From Limimaricola soesokkakensis (GTDB lineage: Bacteria > Pseudomonadota > Alphaproteobacteria > Rhodobacterales > Rhodobacteraceae), in contig NZ_FWFY01000001.1 of assembly GCF_900172345.1 (NCBI RefSeq), positions 1 through 64,000 of the forward strand: a DNA stretch of 64,000 nt, read 5' to 3'. Both the position numbers and the translations under genes were made by a program. Below, piece after piece: positions 15,977 through 24,566 of the stretch. Below the pieces are notes generated by a model. It was given only the letters and a program-made list of their open reading frames with translations, was not told the DNA's origin and did not search any database. Every line of letters begins with the position of its first letter. The first letter of the stretch is position 1.

Positions 15977-18547
15977 ATGGCATTCGATTTCCCCGCCTTC
16001 TCGCGCTCGCTGCGGTTCAAGGTTCTCGCAGCCCTGATGCTCGGACTCGGTCTGTCGTTCAGCCTGATGATCCTGCATCTGAGTTCGTCCAAGCTCGGCG
16101 CGCTCGTCGAGCTTGCCGAGGCCGCGAGCCGCAACCAGACGATGCTGGCGGCCGGGCAGGCACGGGCAGGCATCGAGGCCGGTGACGAGAGCTATCTCGA
16201 AAGCATCTATTCGGATCTCGTCTTCGGGCAGGGCGGCGAGACGCATGAGGCGGCCCGGATCAGGATGCTGCGCGTGTCCGAAACCGGCGGCCGTGGCCTG
16301 CCGAGCTACGAGATGGCGAACGGGCCGCAGGTCGCGACCCAGCAACTCGACGACATGGCGCTCGCGGCGATGGAGCAGGGCGAGGTGCAGGAGGGCCGGC
16401 AAGGCGATCTGCTGCTCGTTTCGGCGCCGGTGCGTGACCAGAGCGGCCGCGACGTGATCGGCGCCATCAGCATCGCCTGGGATCACTGGCACCTGCGCGC
16501 GGGTGTGATGACCTCCACCCTGCGCTCGGCGATGATCGGCTTTGCCGCCGCGCTGGCGGTGATGCTGCTTACCGGTCTCGCCATGCAGCGGCTGGTGCTG
16601 CGTCCGATCGGCTCGCTGGCCCGGGCGGTGGAGCGGATTCAGGAAACCGGCAACCTCTCGCGAATGCCCCGCACCGTGCTCGAGCGCCGCGACGAGATCG
16701 GCAGCCTCGCGAACCGGTTTCAGGCGCTTCTCGCGCAGTCCAACGCACAGATCATGACCCGCCGAAACCAGCTCGACGCCGCATTGGAGAGCATGGCGCA
16801 GGGGCTGTGCCTGTTCGACGGCACGCATCGCCTGGTGATGAGCAATCGGCGGGTCGAGGAAATCTACGGGCTGCCCACGGGTGCCTTGACCGAAGGCATG
16901 CATATCAGCGAGGTGCTGCAGGCGTGCCGGGATGCGGGCAACTACTCGGGCCAACGGATCAAGGAAATCGAGAAGACCCTGACCCGGTCGAACCGGACCT
17001 CACGGCCGCTGCATTCGCTCGAATCCCTCACGGGGGGGCGGGTCATCTCGGTCGTGCGGGTGCCGATGCCAGAGGGCGGCTGGGTGGCCACCTTCGAGGA
17101 TGTCACCGAGCGCAAGCGCACCGAGGCCAAGATCGAGCACATGGCGATGCATGACAACCTGACCGGCCTGCCCAATCGGCTCAGCTTCCGCCAGAAACTG
17201 GAAGAGGCGCTCCTGCAGGCGCCGCGTGGTCAGCAGCTTGCGGTGCTCTGCCTCGACCTCGACCACTTCAAGGCTGTCAACGACACGCTGGGCCACCCGG
17301 TGGGCGACGCGCTACTCAAGCAGGTCGGCAAACGCCTGCAGGGCGCCCTGCGCCAGTCCAGCGTGGTGGCGCGGCTCAGCGGCGACGAGTTCGCGATCAT
17401 CGAGAAGAACGTCGCCTCGGTCGAGGAGACCGGCCAGCTCGCCGACCGCCTCGTCCACGCGCTGAGCGAGCCCTACGAGATCGACGGACACCAGATCGTC
17501 ATCGGCAGCTGCATCGGCATCGCCCTTGCCCCCTCGGATGGCCGGAGCGCCGACAAGCTGGTGAAGGCTGCCGATCTCGCGCTCTACCGCGCCAAGTCCG
17601 AAGGCCGCGGCACCTACCGTTTCTTCGAGAAGGCGATGGATGCGCGAATGCAGGAGCGGCGCGCCCTCGAGCTGGATCTGCGGGCGGCCTTCGCGAAGAA
17701 CGAGCTGGAGCTCCACTACCAGCCGATCATCAACCTCGAGACCGGCAAGGTCAGCTGCTTCGAGGCGCTTCTGCGCTGGCGCCACGAAACCCGGGGCGCG
17801 GTATCCCCCGGTGAATTCGTGCCGCTGGCCGAGGAGATCGGGCTGATCACCCAGCTTGGCGCTTGGGTACTGCACGAGGCCTGCCGGATGGCGGCGCAGT
17901 GGCCCGACGGGGTGCGCGTCGCGGTCAACCTGTCGCCGGTGCAGTTCCGGTCGATGGCGCTCATCTCCGAAGTGGAGGCCGCGCTTAAGGCCTCCGGGCT
18001 TGCGCCCGAGCGTCTCGAACTGGAGATCACCGAAACGGTGCTGCTGCGCCATACCGAGCTGACGCTGTCGATCCTGAAGCGGCTGCGCGCGATCGGTGTC
18101 CGGATCTCGATGGATGATTTCGGTACCGGCTACAGCTCGCTGAGCTACCTCCGCACCTTCCCCTTCGACAAGATCAAGATCGACCGTTCTTTCATTAAGG
18201 ACGTGGTGCATCACGACGATGCCGAGGCCATCGTGCGGGCGATCTCAAGCATGGGGGCAAGCCTTGGCATGGCCACGACCGCCGAAGGCGTCGAGACGTT
18301 GGACCAGCTCGAGAAACTGCGCCGCGAGGGCTGCACCGAGGTGCAGGGCTATTACTTCAGCCCTGCGGTCCACACGGACGAGGTCTTGGCGCTGCTTGGC
18401 CGGATCGGATCGTCGGCTTGGCAGTTCTCCTCAGCATCCCCCGACCAAGTAGCCGTTGCCTCCGCGCCGGTCTCTTCCTATTCCTTGGCCGCGGCCGAAA
18501 CTGCCTCGGTCACCGAAAGGTCGAAGATTCATCATGCGATACCGTGA
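15977..18547 (+). CDS. Membrane-bound GGDEF-EAL protein with HAMP and PAS domains
   Basis: The 856-residue protein makes or degrades cyclic di-GMP at the inner membrane. A first membrane helix is at about residues 14-35, a periplasmic sensor region follows, and a second helix at about 180-207 leads into HAMP (LRPIGSLARAVERI). A PAS domain follows (MAQGLCLFDGTHRLVMSN, about 271-378). The cyclase domain has ARLSGDEFAII near residue 468, an SGDEF variant of GGDEF that is often active. The phosphodiesterase domain has CFEALLRWRH near 595 and DDFGTGYSSLSYL, so key EAL residues are present. The last 14 bases overlap a PilZ gene, suggesting a paired synthesis and reception unit. Confidence 0.93.
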   Translation: MAFDFPAFSRSLRFKVLAALMLGLGLSFSLMILHLSSSKLGALVELAEAASRNQTMLAAGQARAGIEAGDESYLESIYSDLVFGQGGETHEAARIRMLRVSETGGRGLPSYEMANGPQVATQQLDDMALAAMEQGEVQEGRQGDLLLVSAPVRDQSGRDVIGAISIAWDHWHLRAGVMTSTLRSAMIGFAAALAVMLLTGLAMQRLVLRPIGSLARAVERIQETGNLSRMPRTVLERRDEIGSLANRFQALLAQSNAQIMTRRNQLDAALESMAQGLCLFDGTHRLVMSNRRVEEIYGLPTGALTEGMHISEVLQACRDAGNYSGQRIKEIEKTLTRSNRTSRPLHSLESLTGGRVISVVRVPMPEGGWVATFEDVTERKRTEAKIEHMAMHDNLTGLPNRLSFRQKLEEALLQAPRGQQLAVLCLDLDHFKAVNDTLGHPVGDALLKQVGKRLQGALRQSSVVARLSGDEFAIIEKNVASVEETGQLADRLVHALSEPYEIDGHQIVIGSCIGIALAPSDGRSADKLVKAADLALYRAKSEGRGTYRFFEKAMDARMQERRALELDLRAAFAKNELELHYQPIINLETGKVSCFEALLRWRHETRGAVSPGEFVPLAEEIGLITQLGAWVLHEACRMAAQWPDGVRVAVNLSPVQFRSMALISEVEAALKASGLAPERLELEITETVLLRHTELTLSILKRLRAIGVRISMDDFGTGYSSLSYLRTFPFDKIKIDRSFIKDVVHHDDAEAIVRAISSMGASLGMATTAEGVETLDQLEKLRREGCTEVQGYYFSPAVHTDEVLALLGRIGSSAWQFSSASPDQVAVASAPVSSYSLAAAETASVTERSKIHHAIP

Positions 18548-18863
18548 GCCCCGTTTTGCCACCGACAGGGAACTGAGGGTGGTATATGGCAAGGAGATCC
18601 AGCGCGCCCGGCTCATCAATGTGAGCGCCACGGGCGCGCGGCTGGGACAGCTGTCACAAATGGAGCCCGACAGGCTGGTGCTTATCTGCCTGTTGCACCT
18701 CAAGATTCCGGCCAAGGTGGTCTGGTCCAATGAAAAGCAGACCGGTGTGCACTTCCTTGAGCCCTTGTCCGTGGCCGATCTGCAGACCATGGGGGCCACG
18801 ATCGCCGACGGCGCGTCGCCCCGGGGAAAGTGGGGCAACCACGGATTTCACGAGCTTCGTTGA
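18534..18863 (+). CDS. PilZ-domain cyclic di-GMP receptor-like protein
   Basis: The 109-residue protein starts MRYREPRFATDRELRV, with an Arg-rich N-terminus in the place of the PilZ RxxxR motif (Arg spacing is not exactly canonical). INVSATGARLG then matches the N/DxSxxG motif. VVWSNEKQTGVHFLEP is the usual later beta strand pair. It starts inside the 3' end of the GGDEF-EAL gene, so translation is coupled. It is probably a cytosolic receptor that relays cyclic di-GMP made or broken by its partner; ligand binding is inferred from the motifs. Confidence 0.87.
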   Translation: MRYREPRFATDRELRVVYGKEIQRARLINVSATGARLGQLSQMEPDRLVLICLLHLKIPAKVVWSNEKQTGVHFLEPLSVADLQTMGATIADGASPRGKWGNHGFHELR

Positions 18864-18971
18864 TCACGGCTTCTGCCGGAATGACGAGATCCGGACGGCG
18901 CGATGTCTCCCGCGTCCGCCCGGTTGCCCTCGTCCCTGCATCCTCGACATGATTGCGCAAGCATTCGACTT

Positions 18972-19020
18972 TAGCACTAGTTCTTTTGTATAGGGCTTAA
19001 CCCGTTCGAACTAGGCGCTA
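18972..19020. promoter_or_regulatory. Imperfect inverted repeat upstream of glycosyltransferase-like gene
   Basis: CTAGTTC at 18977-18983 pairs with GAACTAG at 19008-19014, extended outside by TAGC and GCTA. Inside lies TTTTGTATAGG. It could be an operator over a promoter, or a hairpin ending the PilZ transcript; no clear choice can be made. Confidence 0.35.
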
Positions 19021-19076
19021 CCACTTCCGGCAGAGCCTCTTTCGAATGGCGCCAGCATCAGCAGAGGAGGACAGAT

Positions 19077-20270
19077 ATGGACGCGGCAGCCTTCGAACGC
19101 GCATTGGTAAGGGGCGGGCAGGGGGTATCGCGTCGATGGCGCTACAGCGCGGCTGCAACTTGGTTGCACGAGGTGCGGGCCGGTGCCGGGCAGCGCATCG
19201 GTGGCCCACCACGGGTGCGACTTCTCATTGTCACCGATGGCAGCTCCTACACCAGCGAGCAGCAGATCGCACCACTGATGCGGCATGCGGGAAGGCTGAG
19301 GCGAGCTGCCGGGCTCGTGCTTCGGAGGATGCCACTCGATCAGGCGTTGGCTGCTTCAAAGCTGCCGGAATGCGACGCGCTGGGGCTCAAGCTCGGCTTC
19401 GATACCCCGCGCGAGACGGCAGCGCAGATCGCAAGTCAGCTCCGCCATACGCTGCCACGAGGTCGACCGCTCATCTATTTCGATGGCGATGACGATCTGG
19501 GTGTGGTGTTCCCCGAGGTTCTGGCCGAATGCGATGTCTGGCTCAAGAAGCATGTCTTTGCCGAGCCCGAACGCTATCTGGAGCCGAGGATCGGCAAGAC
19601 CAATCTGACCGATCACGTTGCCAAGCTCGGCAAGGCGGATTTCAGCAATGATATCACCCCGAGCAGCGACGGGCTCGATCCGGCGCTGGTGCCCCGTATC
19701 TCGCTGGGCTGGAATATCGCTTTCGATGATGTCATCGCCACGTTGGCCGCCAGGCCACGGATCGAACGGCCGCGCGACATCGATATTTCCTGCCGCGCCA
19801 TGATCCCGGATGGCAGCTGGATCGAAGCCCTGCGCGGCCCCGCGATCGAGGCGATCCGCGCGCTCGACGAGCGTTACAAGGTTCACGCGCCCGAAACCCG
19901 CGTTCCGCAACCGGTCTATTACGACGAGATGCTGCGCAGCCGGATCTCGGTCAGCCCCTTCGGATTCGGCGAGATCTGCTGGCGCGATTTCGAGGTCATG
20001 CTCTGCGGCGCCCTGCTGATCAAGCCGGACATGGGGCATCTTCGCACGGCACCGGACCTGTTTCGCCCCCATGAGACATACGTGCCCTGCGCGTGGGACT
20101 TCTCCGATCTGGGCGAGATCTGCGACCGCTACCTGTCCGACCCTGCGGCCGCCGAAGCGATCGCCAGCCGGGCGGAGCGCGAACTGCGTCGCTGTCTCGA
20201 AAGCGACGCTACCGTCGAGCTTCTGCTCTCGGCCCTGCGCCGGGCCGGGCTTCCCATCGCAGCCGCCTGA
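19077..20270 (+). CDS. Glycosyltransferase-like protein (GT-B C-terminal region, exostosin/CgeB-like)
   Basis: The 397-residue soluble protein has GAGGAGG seven bases before its ATG. The C-terminal half carries ISVSPFGFGEICWRDFEVMLCGALLIKPD, with the GEICWRxFE pattern of sugar-nucleotide binding in GT-B type enzymes and exostosin-like proteins. It is followed by HETYVPCAWDFSDLGE, also typical. The middle has RPLIYFDGDDDLGVVF, an Asp-rich strand end. The N-terminal 60 residues are less conserved in type. The acceptor and sugar are unknown and no polysaccharide cluster surrounds it, so it may act on a surface glycan or a secreted protein. It stands alone between the PilZ and cold-shock genes. 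Confidence 0.65.
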   Translation: MDAAAFERALVRGGQGVSRRWRYSAAATWLHEVRAGAGQRIGGPPRVRLLIVTDGSSYTSEQQIAPLMRHAGRLRRAAGLVLRRMPLDQALAASKLPECDALGLKLGFDTPRETAAQIASQLRHTLPRGRPLIYFDGDDDLGVVFPEVLAECDVWLKKHVFAEPERYLEPRIGKTNLTDHVAKLGKADFSNDITPSSDGLDPALVPRISLGWNIAFDDVIATLAARPRIERPRDIDISCRAMIPDGSWIEALRGPAIEAIRALDERYKVHAPETRVPQPVYYDEMLRSRISVSPFGFGEICWRDFEVMLCGALLIKPDMGHLRTAPDLFRPHETYVPCAWDFSDLGEICDRYLSDPAAAEAIASRAERELRRCLESDATVELLLSALRRAGLPIAAA

Positions 20271-20642
20271 AGGCGGCCCACCTCGGCTCAACCGACGGGG
20301 ACTGCTGCTCATGGGAGGGGCGGGCAGGTCGAACCGTGTGCGGCATTTCTGTCTAGGCTGACGGCAGATTTGTAGCGTGCCCCGATCAGGAGCGGTAAAG
20401 TGACAGGCGTCAGGAATGTCGCATGGATCGGTCAGCACAGGATGACGAGCGAATATCCGCTGCGCGAAGGGTGGCTTCATCGAAACATCTTGCTTCGGAA
20501 GCAGGATGTCGTCATACGGGGGATGCGAACGTTATTCCCTCGACCACTGTTCTCCATCATCGGCTGCAGTTCCCCTCGTTGCGACACTGACCAAGCCAGG
20601 CTGCCGCATTTCCGCGGGCAGCGCATGATAGGAGATCTCACG
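20271..20642. other. Leader and promoter region of the cold-shock gene
   Basis: No protein-coding frame is convincing in these 372 bases. A stable hairpin lies at 20486-20508 (outer CATC/GATG, inner TGCTT-CGG-AAGCA). A weak promoter candidate, TTGCTT at 20490 and CATACG at 20513, overlaps it. A long 5' leader is common for cspA-type mRNAs, where it acts as a thermosensor, so part of this may be transcribed. Confidence 0.4.
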
Positions 20643-20849
20643 ATGGCCACTGGCACCGTGAAATGGTTCAACACCACCAAAGGCTTCGGCTTCATCGCTC
20701 CCGATGGCGGCAGCAAGGACGTCTTCGTCCACATCTCCGCCGTTGAGCGGTCGGGCCTGACCGGCCTGCGCGACGACCAGAAAGTTAGCTTCGACATCGA
20801 GACCGGCCGTGATGGTCGCGAGTCGGCTATCAACCTGCAGCTCGCCTGA
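20643..20849 (+). CDS. Cold-shock protein of the CspA family
   Basis: The 68-residue OB-fold protein starts [23 protein letters not shown]1 (KGFGFI) and RNP2 (VFVHIS) are both intact. It binds single-stranded RNA/DNA and acts as an RNA chaperone. The ATG is preceded by GGAGATCTCACG, with GGAG as the likely ribosome binding site. It is monocistronic: a long spacer lies upstream and an intrinsic terminator lies 35 bases downstream. In alphaproteobacteria such genes may be constitutive or stationary-phase rather than cold-induced. Confidence 0.97.
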   Translation: MATGTVKWFNTTKGFGFIAPDGGSKDVFVHISAVERSGLTGLRDDQKVSFDIETGRDGRESAINLQLA

Positions 20850-20883
20850 GTTGAAGAGCGGGCGCTTCGGCGCCTGTTCCGGA

Positions 20884-20917
20884 AACGCCTCCTCCGCTGC
20901 CGCGGAGGGGGCGTTTT
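20884..20917 (+). terminator. Intrinsic terminator of the cold-shock gene
   Basis: A GC-rich stem (AACGCC...CCTCCGC, loop TGCC, GCGGAGG...GGCGTT) is followed by TTTTCGTTTG. Shape and T tract fit a Rho-independent terminator. Confidence 0.85.
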
Positions 20918-21157
20918 CGTTTGTCCCATCTGCTGCACGTGCCACACGGCCCAGGGAACAGGTCCCCACCGGAAGTCGCGCAGGGTCTGGCTGAGCAGAT
21001 CGTTCTTGGAATGCCCCGACCCGGACTTGCCTGCGCATAGGGCGACGCTTCACCGGAATGCCTGAATTCTAAGCACTGAGATTTCTCGCTCCCCGCGATG
21101 CGGCCCTGCCGCACGATGGACCTTGTCCCTTGGCTGCACGTCGTTGATGCCCGGCTC
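20918..21157. other. Spacer upstream of nasT
   Basis: These 240 bases lie between the cold-shock terminator and nasT. A promoter for nasT-nasS is expected. No clear sigma-54 or sigma-70 element was identified. In-frame codons before the chosen nasT start are not protein-like. Confidence 0.4.
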
Positions 21158-21742
21158 ATGAGCGTCAGGCTGAGCATCGTGGTGGTCGAGCCGGATCAGG
21201 AGCGGGCGCGCCTGATCGTCGAGAGCCTGTGCGCCGCGGGCGATCACGAGATCCTTGTCATCCGCGAAACGACCGGGCTGGCCCGACGGATCGGTCAGGC
21301 GGATCCCGACATCGTGCTGATCGACATCGCCGACCCATCGCGCGACACGCTCGAGGAGCTGGCGTTGGCCTCCGGCCCGCTGGAACGACCGGTCGCGATG
21401 TTTGTCGATCGAAGCGAGCAGGGGCTGACCCGCGCGGCGATCGAGGCGGGCGTCTCGGCCTATGTGGTCGACGGGCTGCGGGCCGAGCGCCTCAAGCCGG
21501 TGCTGGACGCGGCGATGGCCCGGTTCCAGATGTTCCGGCAGATGCGCACCGAACTGGCCGCGACGCGCCGCGCGCTCGAGGAGCGCAAGGTGATCGACCG
21601 GGCCAAGGGGCTCCTGATGAAGGCGCGGGGCATCGACGAGGGCGAAGCCTACGCGCTGCTGCGCCGCACCGCGATGGATCAGGGGCGGCGCGTCGCCGAT
21701 GTCGCCGAAGCGCTGGTGACCGCGGCGGGGTTGCTATCATGA
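21158..21742 (+). CDS. nasT: NasT-like response regulator with ANTAR RNA-binding domain
   Basis: The 194-residue protein has an N-terminal receiver-like domain (MSVRLSIVVVEPDQERAR, then DIVLIDI) and a C-terminal ANTAR domain of three helices: LEERKVIDRAKGLLMKARGIDEGEAYALLRRTAMD, with conserved Ala, Arg and Tyr. ANTAR proteins bind paired hexaloop RNA hairpins and prevent transcription termination. Start choice rests on family-like N-terminus rather than a strong ribosome binding site. The stop overlaps the nasS start (ATGA). NasS is expected to bind and hold NasT when nitrate is absent. The target leader is probably the one before nrtA in this window. Confidence 0.92.
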   Translation: MSVRLSIVVVEPDQERARLIVESLCAAGDHEILVIRETTGLARRIGQADPDIVLIDIADPSRDTLEELALASGPLERPVAMFVDRSEQGLTRAAIEAGVSAYVVDGLRAERLKPVLDAAMARFQMFRQMRTELAATRRALEERKVIDRAKGLLMKARGIDEGEAYALLRRTAMDQGRRVADVAEALVTAAGLLS

Positions 21743-22869
21743 ACTTGCCCGTGCTTTCGGTCGGCTTCACGCCGCTGGTCGATGCCGCGCCGGTGATCGT
21801 GGCGCGTGAGATGGGGTTCGCCCGGGCCGAGGGTGTGGCGATTACCCTGCACCGTGCGCCCTCATGGTCCGCCTCGCGCGACATGCTGGCCTTCGGTGCA
21901 GTGGATGCGGCGCATATGCTGTCGGCGGTGCCGGTGGCGACGGCGCTGGGGCTGGGGGGGGCCGGGGCGCCGATCCACGCGCTCTCCGTGCTGTCGGTCA
22001 ACGGCAACGTGATCGGCGTCAGCCGCGCGCTTGCATCACGAATGCGCGGACAGGGCTACGGTTTCGACTTCCGGGATGCCCGCGCCGCTGGGACGGCGCT
22101 CCTGGATGCGGCAGGGCCGGGGCTCAGGATCGGCGTGCCGTTCCCCTTTTCCATGCATGCCGAGCTGATCCGTTATTGGTTCGCCGCGCTGCCGGCCGCA
22201 CCCGAAGCCGGGGTCGAGATCCGCACCGTGCCGCCGCCGCTGATGGCCGAGGCGATCGGCGCGGGAGAGATCGACGCCTTCTGCGTGGGCGAGCCTTGGG
22301 GCTCGATCGCGGTCGAGACCGGCACCGGAGAGCTGCTGCTTCCGGGCTGCGCGATCTGGGACGCGGCGCCCGAGAAGGTGCTGGCCATGCGCGCGGGCGA
22401 GGCGGAACCCGCGCGCTTCACGCCGCTCATACGGGCGCTGTGGCGCGCCGGGCGCTGGCTCGCCCAGCCCGGCAGCCGCACCGCTGCGGCCGAAATGCTG
22501 GCCCGGCCCGAATATCTCGACATGCCCGCCGAGGTGGTCGATCGGGCCCTGTCGGGACGGATGACCGTCTCGGCCCGTGGCGATGCGCGCCGCGTCGAGC
22601 GGCTGGTCGCGTTCGACCCTGACCGGGCCGGATTCCCATGGGGCGACCAAGCCGCCTGGATCGGGCGGCGGTTGGCGCGGCGGGCCGGGCTGGATTTGGA
22701 AAGCGCGGAGCGTGCCGCGCGAGGGGTGTTTCGCGGTGATCTCTATTGCCAGATGCTCGCGGGCACCGGCGCCGCCATGCCCTCGGCCGAGTCGCGGGAC
22801 ACGGCCCCCGGCCTGCAGCGAGGCCGGTTCTTCGACAGTCGCGTTTTTGACACTTCGCGCGTCGAGTGA
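21739..22869 (+). CDS. nasS: NasS-like cytosolic nitrate/nitrite sensor (CmpA/NrtA fold)
   Basis: The 376-residue protein has the two-lobed periplasmic-binding fold of the CmpA/NrtA family but no signal peptide: it starts directly at MNLPVLSVGFTPLVDAAP. Family segments are AHMLSAVPVATALGLG, PFPFSMHAELIRYWFAA and EIDAFCVGEPWGSIAVETGTG, all lining the anion site in NrtA. A cytosolic NrtA-like protein translationally fused in expression to an ANTAR regulator is the NasS-NasT arrangement. It should bind nitrate or nitrite and release NasT. It has an exported paralogue, NrtA, 260 bases downstream. Confidence 0.92.
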   Translation: MNLPVLSVGFTPLVDAAPVIVAREMGFARAEGVAITLHRAPSWSASRDMLAFGAVDAAHMLSAVPVATALGLGGAGAPIHALSVLSVNGNVIGVSRALASRMRGQGYGFDFRDARAAGTALLDAAGPGLRIGVPFPFSMHAELIRYWFAALPAAPEAGVEIRTVPPPLMAEAIGAGEIDAFCVGEPWGSIAVETGTGELLLPGCAIWDAAPEKVLAMRAGEAEPARFTPLIRALWRAGRWLAQPGSRTAAAEMLARPEYLDMPAEVVDRALSGRMTVSARGDARRVERLVAFDPDRAGFPWGDQAAWIGRRLARRAGLDLESAERAARGVFRGDLYCQMLAGTGAAMPSAESRDTAPGLQRGRFFDSRVFDTSRVE

Positions 22870-22926
22870 CCAAAGTTTAGTCAAACCCGCGACAGCCCCG
22901 TTTCCGTCCTGCCGCAGTGCGGCAAT

Positions 22927-23086
22927 GCCCTTGCGGCAACAAGGGCGGGGCGGTCAAATCGGGATGTAGGGCAGGCAATGGCGCCTGACCGACCGACTTC
23001 TCCCAGTGACTGGGCGATCTGGAGCAAAGCCGCTCGACCGTTTCGCGACACCCGTCGCGCGATGTGTCGGCGGCTATTTTTGTTTT
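22927..23086 (+). promoter_or_regulatory. Candidate NasT (ANTAR) antitermination leader before nrtA
   Basis: The untranslated region between nasS and nrtA holds several hairpins. At 22972-22987 CAGGC-AATGGC-GCCTG has a six-base loop with A at position 1 and G at position 4, the ANTAR-target hallmark; CGGTC and GACCG outside extend the stem. At 22927-22946 GCCCTTG-CGGCAA-CAAGGGC is also a hexaloop but lacks A1/G4. A third hairpin, CCCAG-TGA-CTGGG, is at 23002-23014. A terminator follows at 23028. Layout fits NasT-controlled antitermination; which hairpins are the true pair is uncertain. Confidence 0.6.
23028..23086 (+). terminator. Leader terminator upstream of nrtA
   Basis: AGCCGC at 23028-23033 pairs with GCGGCT at 23070-23075, and CGAC with GTCG inside it. 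The enclosed part folds as CGCGAC-ACCC-GTCGCG. ATTTTTGTTTT follows directly. Position 43 bases before the nrtA start suggests a conditional terminator rather than the end of nasS. Confidence 0.7.
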
Positions 23087-23128
23087 CGCCCGGACCTCCC
23101 ACCGGGCCCCGAAACCGGAGCGACGCGC

Positions 23129-24496
23129 ATGACCAGACTGACCGCGATCCTTGCCACTACCACGCTGCTTGCCGGCCCGGCCATGGCCGAGATGCTGCCG
23201 CTGGAGAAGGACGAGCTGACCTTCGGCTTCATCAAGCTCACCGACATGGCGCCGCTCGCGGTGGCCTATGAGCAGGGCTATTTCATCGATGAAGGGCTGT
23301 TCGTCACGCTCGAGGCGCAGGCCAACTGGAAGGTGCTGCTCGACGGCGTCATCGACGGCCAACTCGACGGGGCGCACATGCTGGCGGGCCAGCCGCTCGC
23401 CGCAACCATCGGCTACGGCACCGAGGCGCATATCGTCACGCCCTTCTCGATGGACCTCAACGGCAACGGCATCACCGTGTCGAACGCCGTCTGGGAGGCG
23501 ATGAAGCCCAACATCCCGACCGACGCCGAAGGCCGCCCGCAGCACCCGATCTCGGCCGCAGCCCTGAAGCCGGTGATCGAGCAGTACCGCGCCGAAGGAA
23601 AGCCCTTCAACATGGGCATGGTTTTCCCGGTCTCCACTCATAATTACGAGCTGCGCTACTGGCTCGCCGCTGGCGGCATCGAACCCGGTTACTACTCCGA
23701 GCAGAACACCACCGGCCAGATCGGCGCCGAGGCGCTGTTGTCGGTGACGCCGCCGCCGCAGATGCCCGCCACGCTCGAGGCCGGCACGATCTATGGCTAT
23801 GCCGTGGGCGAGCCGTGGAACCAGCAGGCCGTCGCCATGGGCATCGGCGTACCGGTCATCACCGATTACGAGCTGTGGAAGAACAACCCCGAGAAGGTCT
23901 TCGGCCTGACCGCCGAGTTCGTCGAGGAGAACCCCAACACCACCATCGCCATCACCAAGGCCCTGATCCGCGCCGCGATCTGGCTCGACGAGAACGACAA
24001 CGCGAACCGCGAGGAGGCGGTCGAGATCCTGTCGCGCCCCGACTATGTCGGCGCCGACGCGGAGGTGATCGCCGCCTCGATGACCGGCACCTTCGAGTAC
24101 GAGAAGGGCGACGTGCGCGAGGTGCCGGACTTCAACACCTTCTTCCGTCACCACGCGACCTATCCCTTCTACTCGGACGCGGTGTGGTACCTCACCCAGA
24201 TGCGCCGCTGGGGCCAGATCGCCGAGGCCAAGCCCGACAGCTGGTACGACGAGGTCGCCCGCTCGGTCTACAAGCCCGAGATCTATCTCGAAGCCGCGCG
24301 GATGCTGGTCGACGAGGGGTTGGCAAACGAGGCCGACTTCCCTTGGGACAGCGACGGCTACAAAGCGCCGACCCCCGCCGCCGACATCATCGACGGCATC
24401 GGCTATGACGGCCGGACCCCCAACGCCTATCTCGACAGCCTGCCGATCGGGCTGAAGGGCGACCAGACCGTCGTCGGCTCCGAGATCCAGGGCTGA
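23129..24496 (+). CDS. nrtA: Nitrate ABC transporter substrate-binding protein
   Basis: The 455-residue protein has an export signal ([20 protein letters not shown]) with an AMA cleavage motif; there is no lipobox Cys, so it is probably free in the periplasm. CmpA/NrtA family segments include [58 protein letters not shown] and [18 protein letters not shown]. It captures nitrate (perhaps nitrite) for NrtB/NrtCD. It is the first structural gene after the leader terminator and is followed by a hairpin that may protect its mRNA so that it is made in excess. Confidence 0.94.
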   Translation: MTRLTAILATTTLLAGPAMAEMLPLEKDELTFGFIKLTDMAPLAVAYEQGYFIDEGLFVTLEAQANWKVLLDGVIDGQLDGAHMLAGQPLAATIGYGTEAHIVTPFSMDLNGNGITVSNAVWEAMKPNIPTDAEGRPQHPISAAALKPVIEQYRAEGKPFNMGMVFPVSTHNYELRYWLAAGGIEPGYYSEQNTTGQIGAEALLSVTPPPQMPATLEAGTIYGYAVGEPWNQQAVAMGIGVPVITDYELWKNNPEKVFGLTAEFVEENPNTTIAITKALIRAAIWLDENDNANREEAVEILSRPDYVGADAEVIAASMTGTFEYEKGDVREVPDFNTFFRHHATYPFYSDAVWYLTQMRRWGQIAEAKPDSWYDEVARSVYKPEIYLEAARMLVDEGLANEADFPWDSDGYKAPTPAADIIDGIGYDGRTPNAYLDSLPIGLKGDQTVVGSEIQG

Positions 24497-24501
24497 CCCG
24501 C

Positions 24502-24524
24502 CGGGGTCCCGGCGCGGGACCCCG
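24502..24524 (+). other. Intra-operon hairpin after nrtA
   Basis: CGGGGTCCC-GGCGC-GGGACCCCG forms a nine-base stem. No T tract follows. Such hairpins after a binding-protein gene often stabilise the upstream message or lower expression of downstream genes. Confidence 0.6.
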
Positions 24525-24566
24525 TTCTCCCTTTCCCTCCGCAGATCCAACCCCCGGAGCACCCTC

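Noticed and set aside
18990-19025. GTTCGAA segment considered as a tRNA T-loop
   Set aside because: No acceptor, D or anticodon stems can be built around it; it fits an inverted repeat instead.
22870-23128. Sigma-54 promoter for nrtA
   Set aside because: No TGGCAC-N5-TTGC match with correct spacing was found in the spacer.
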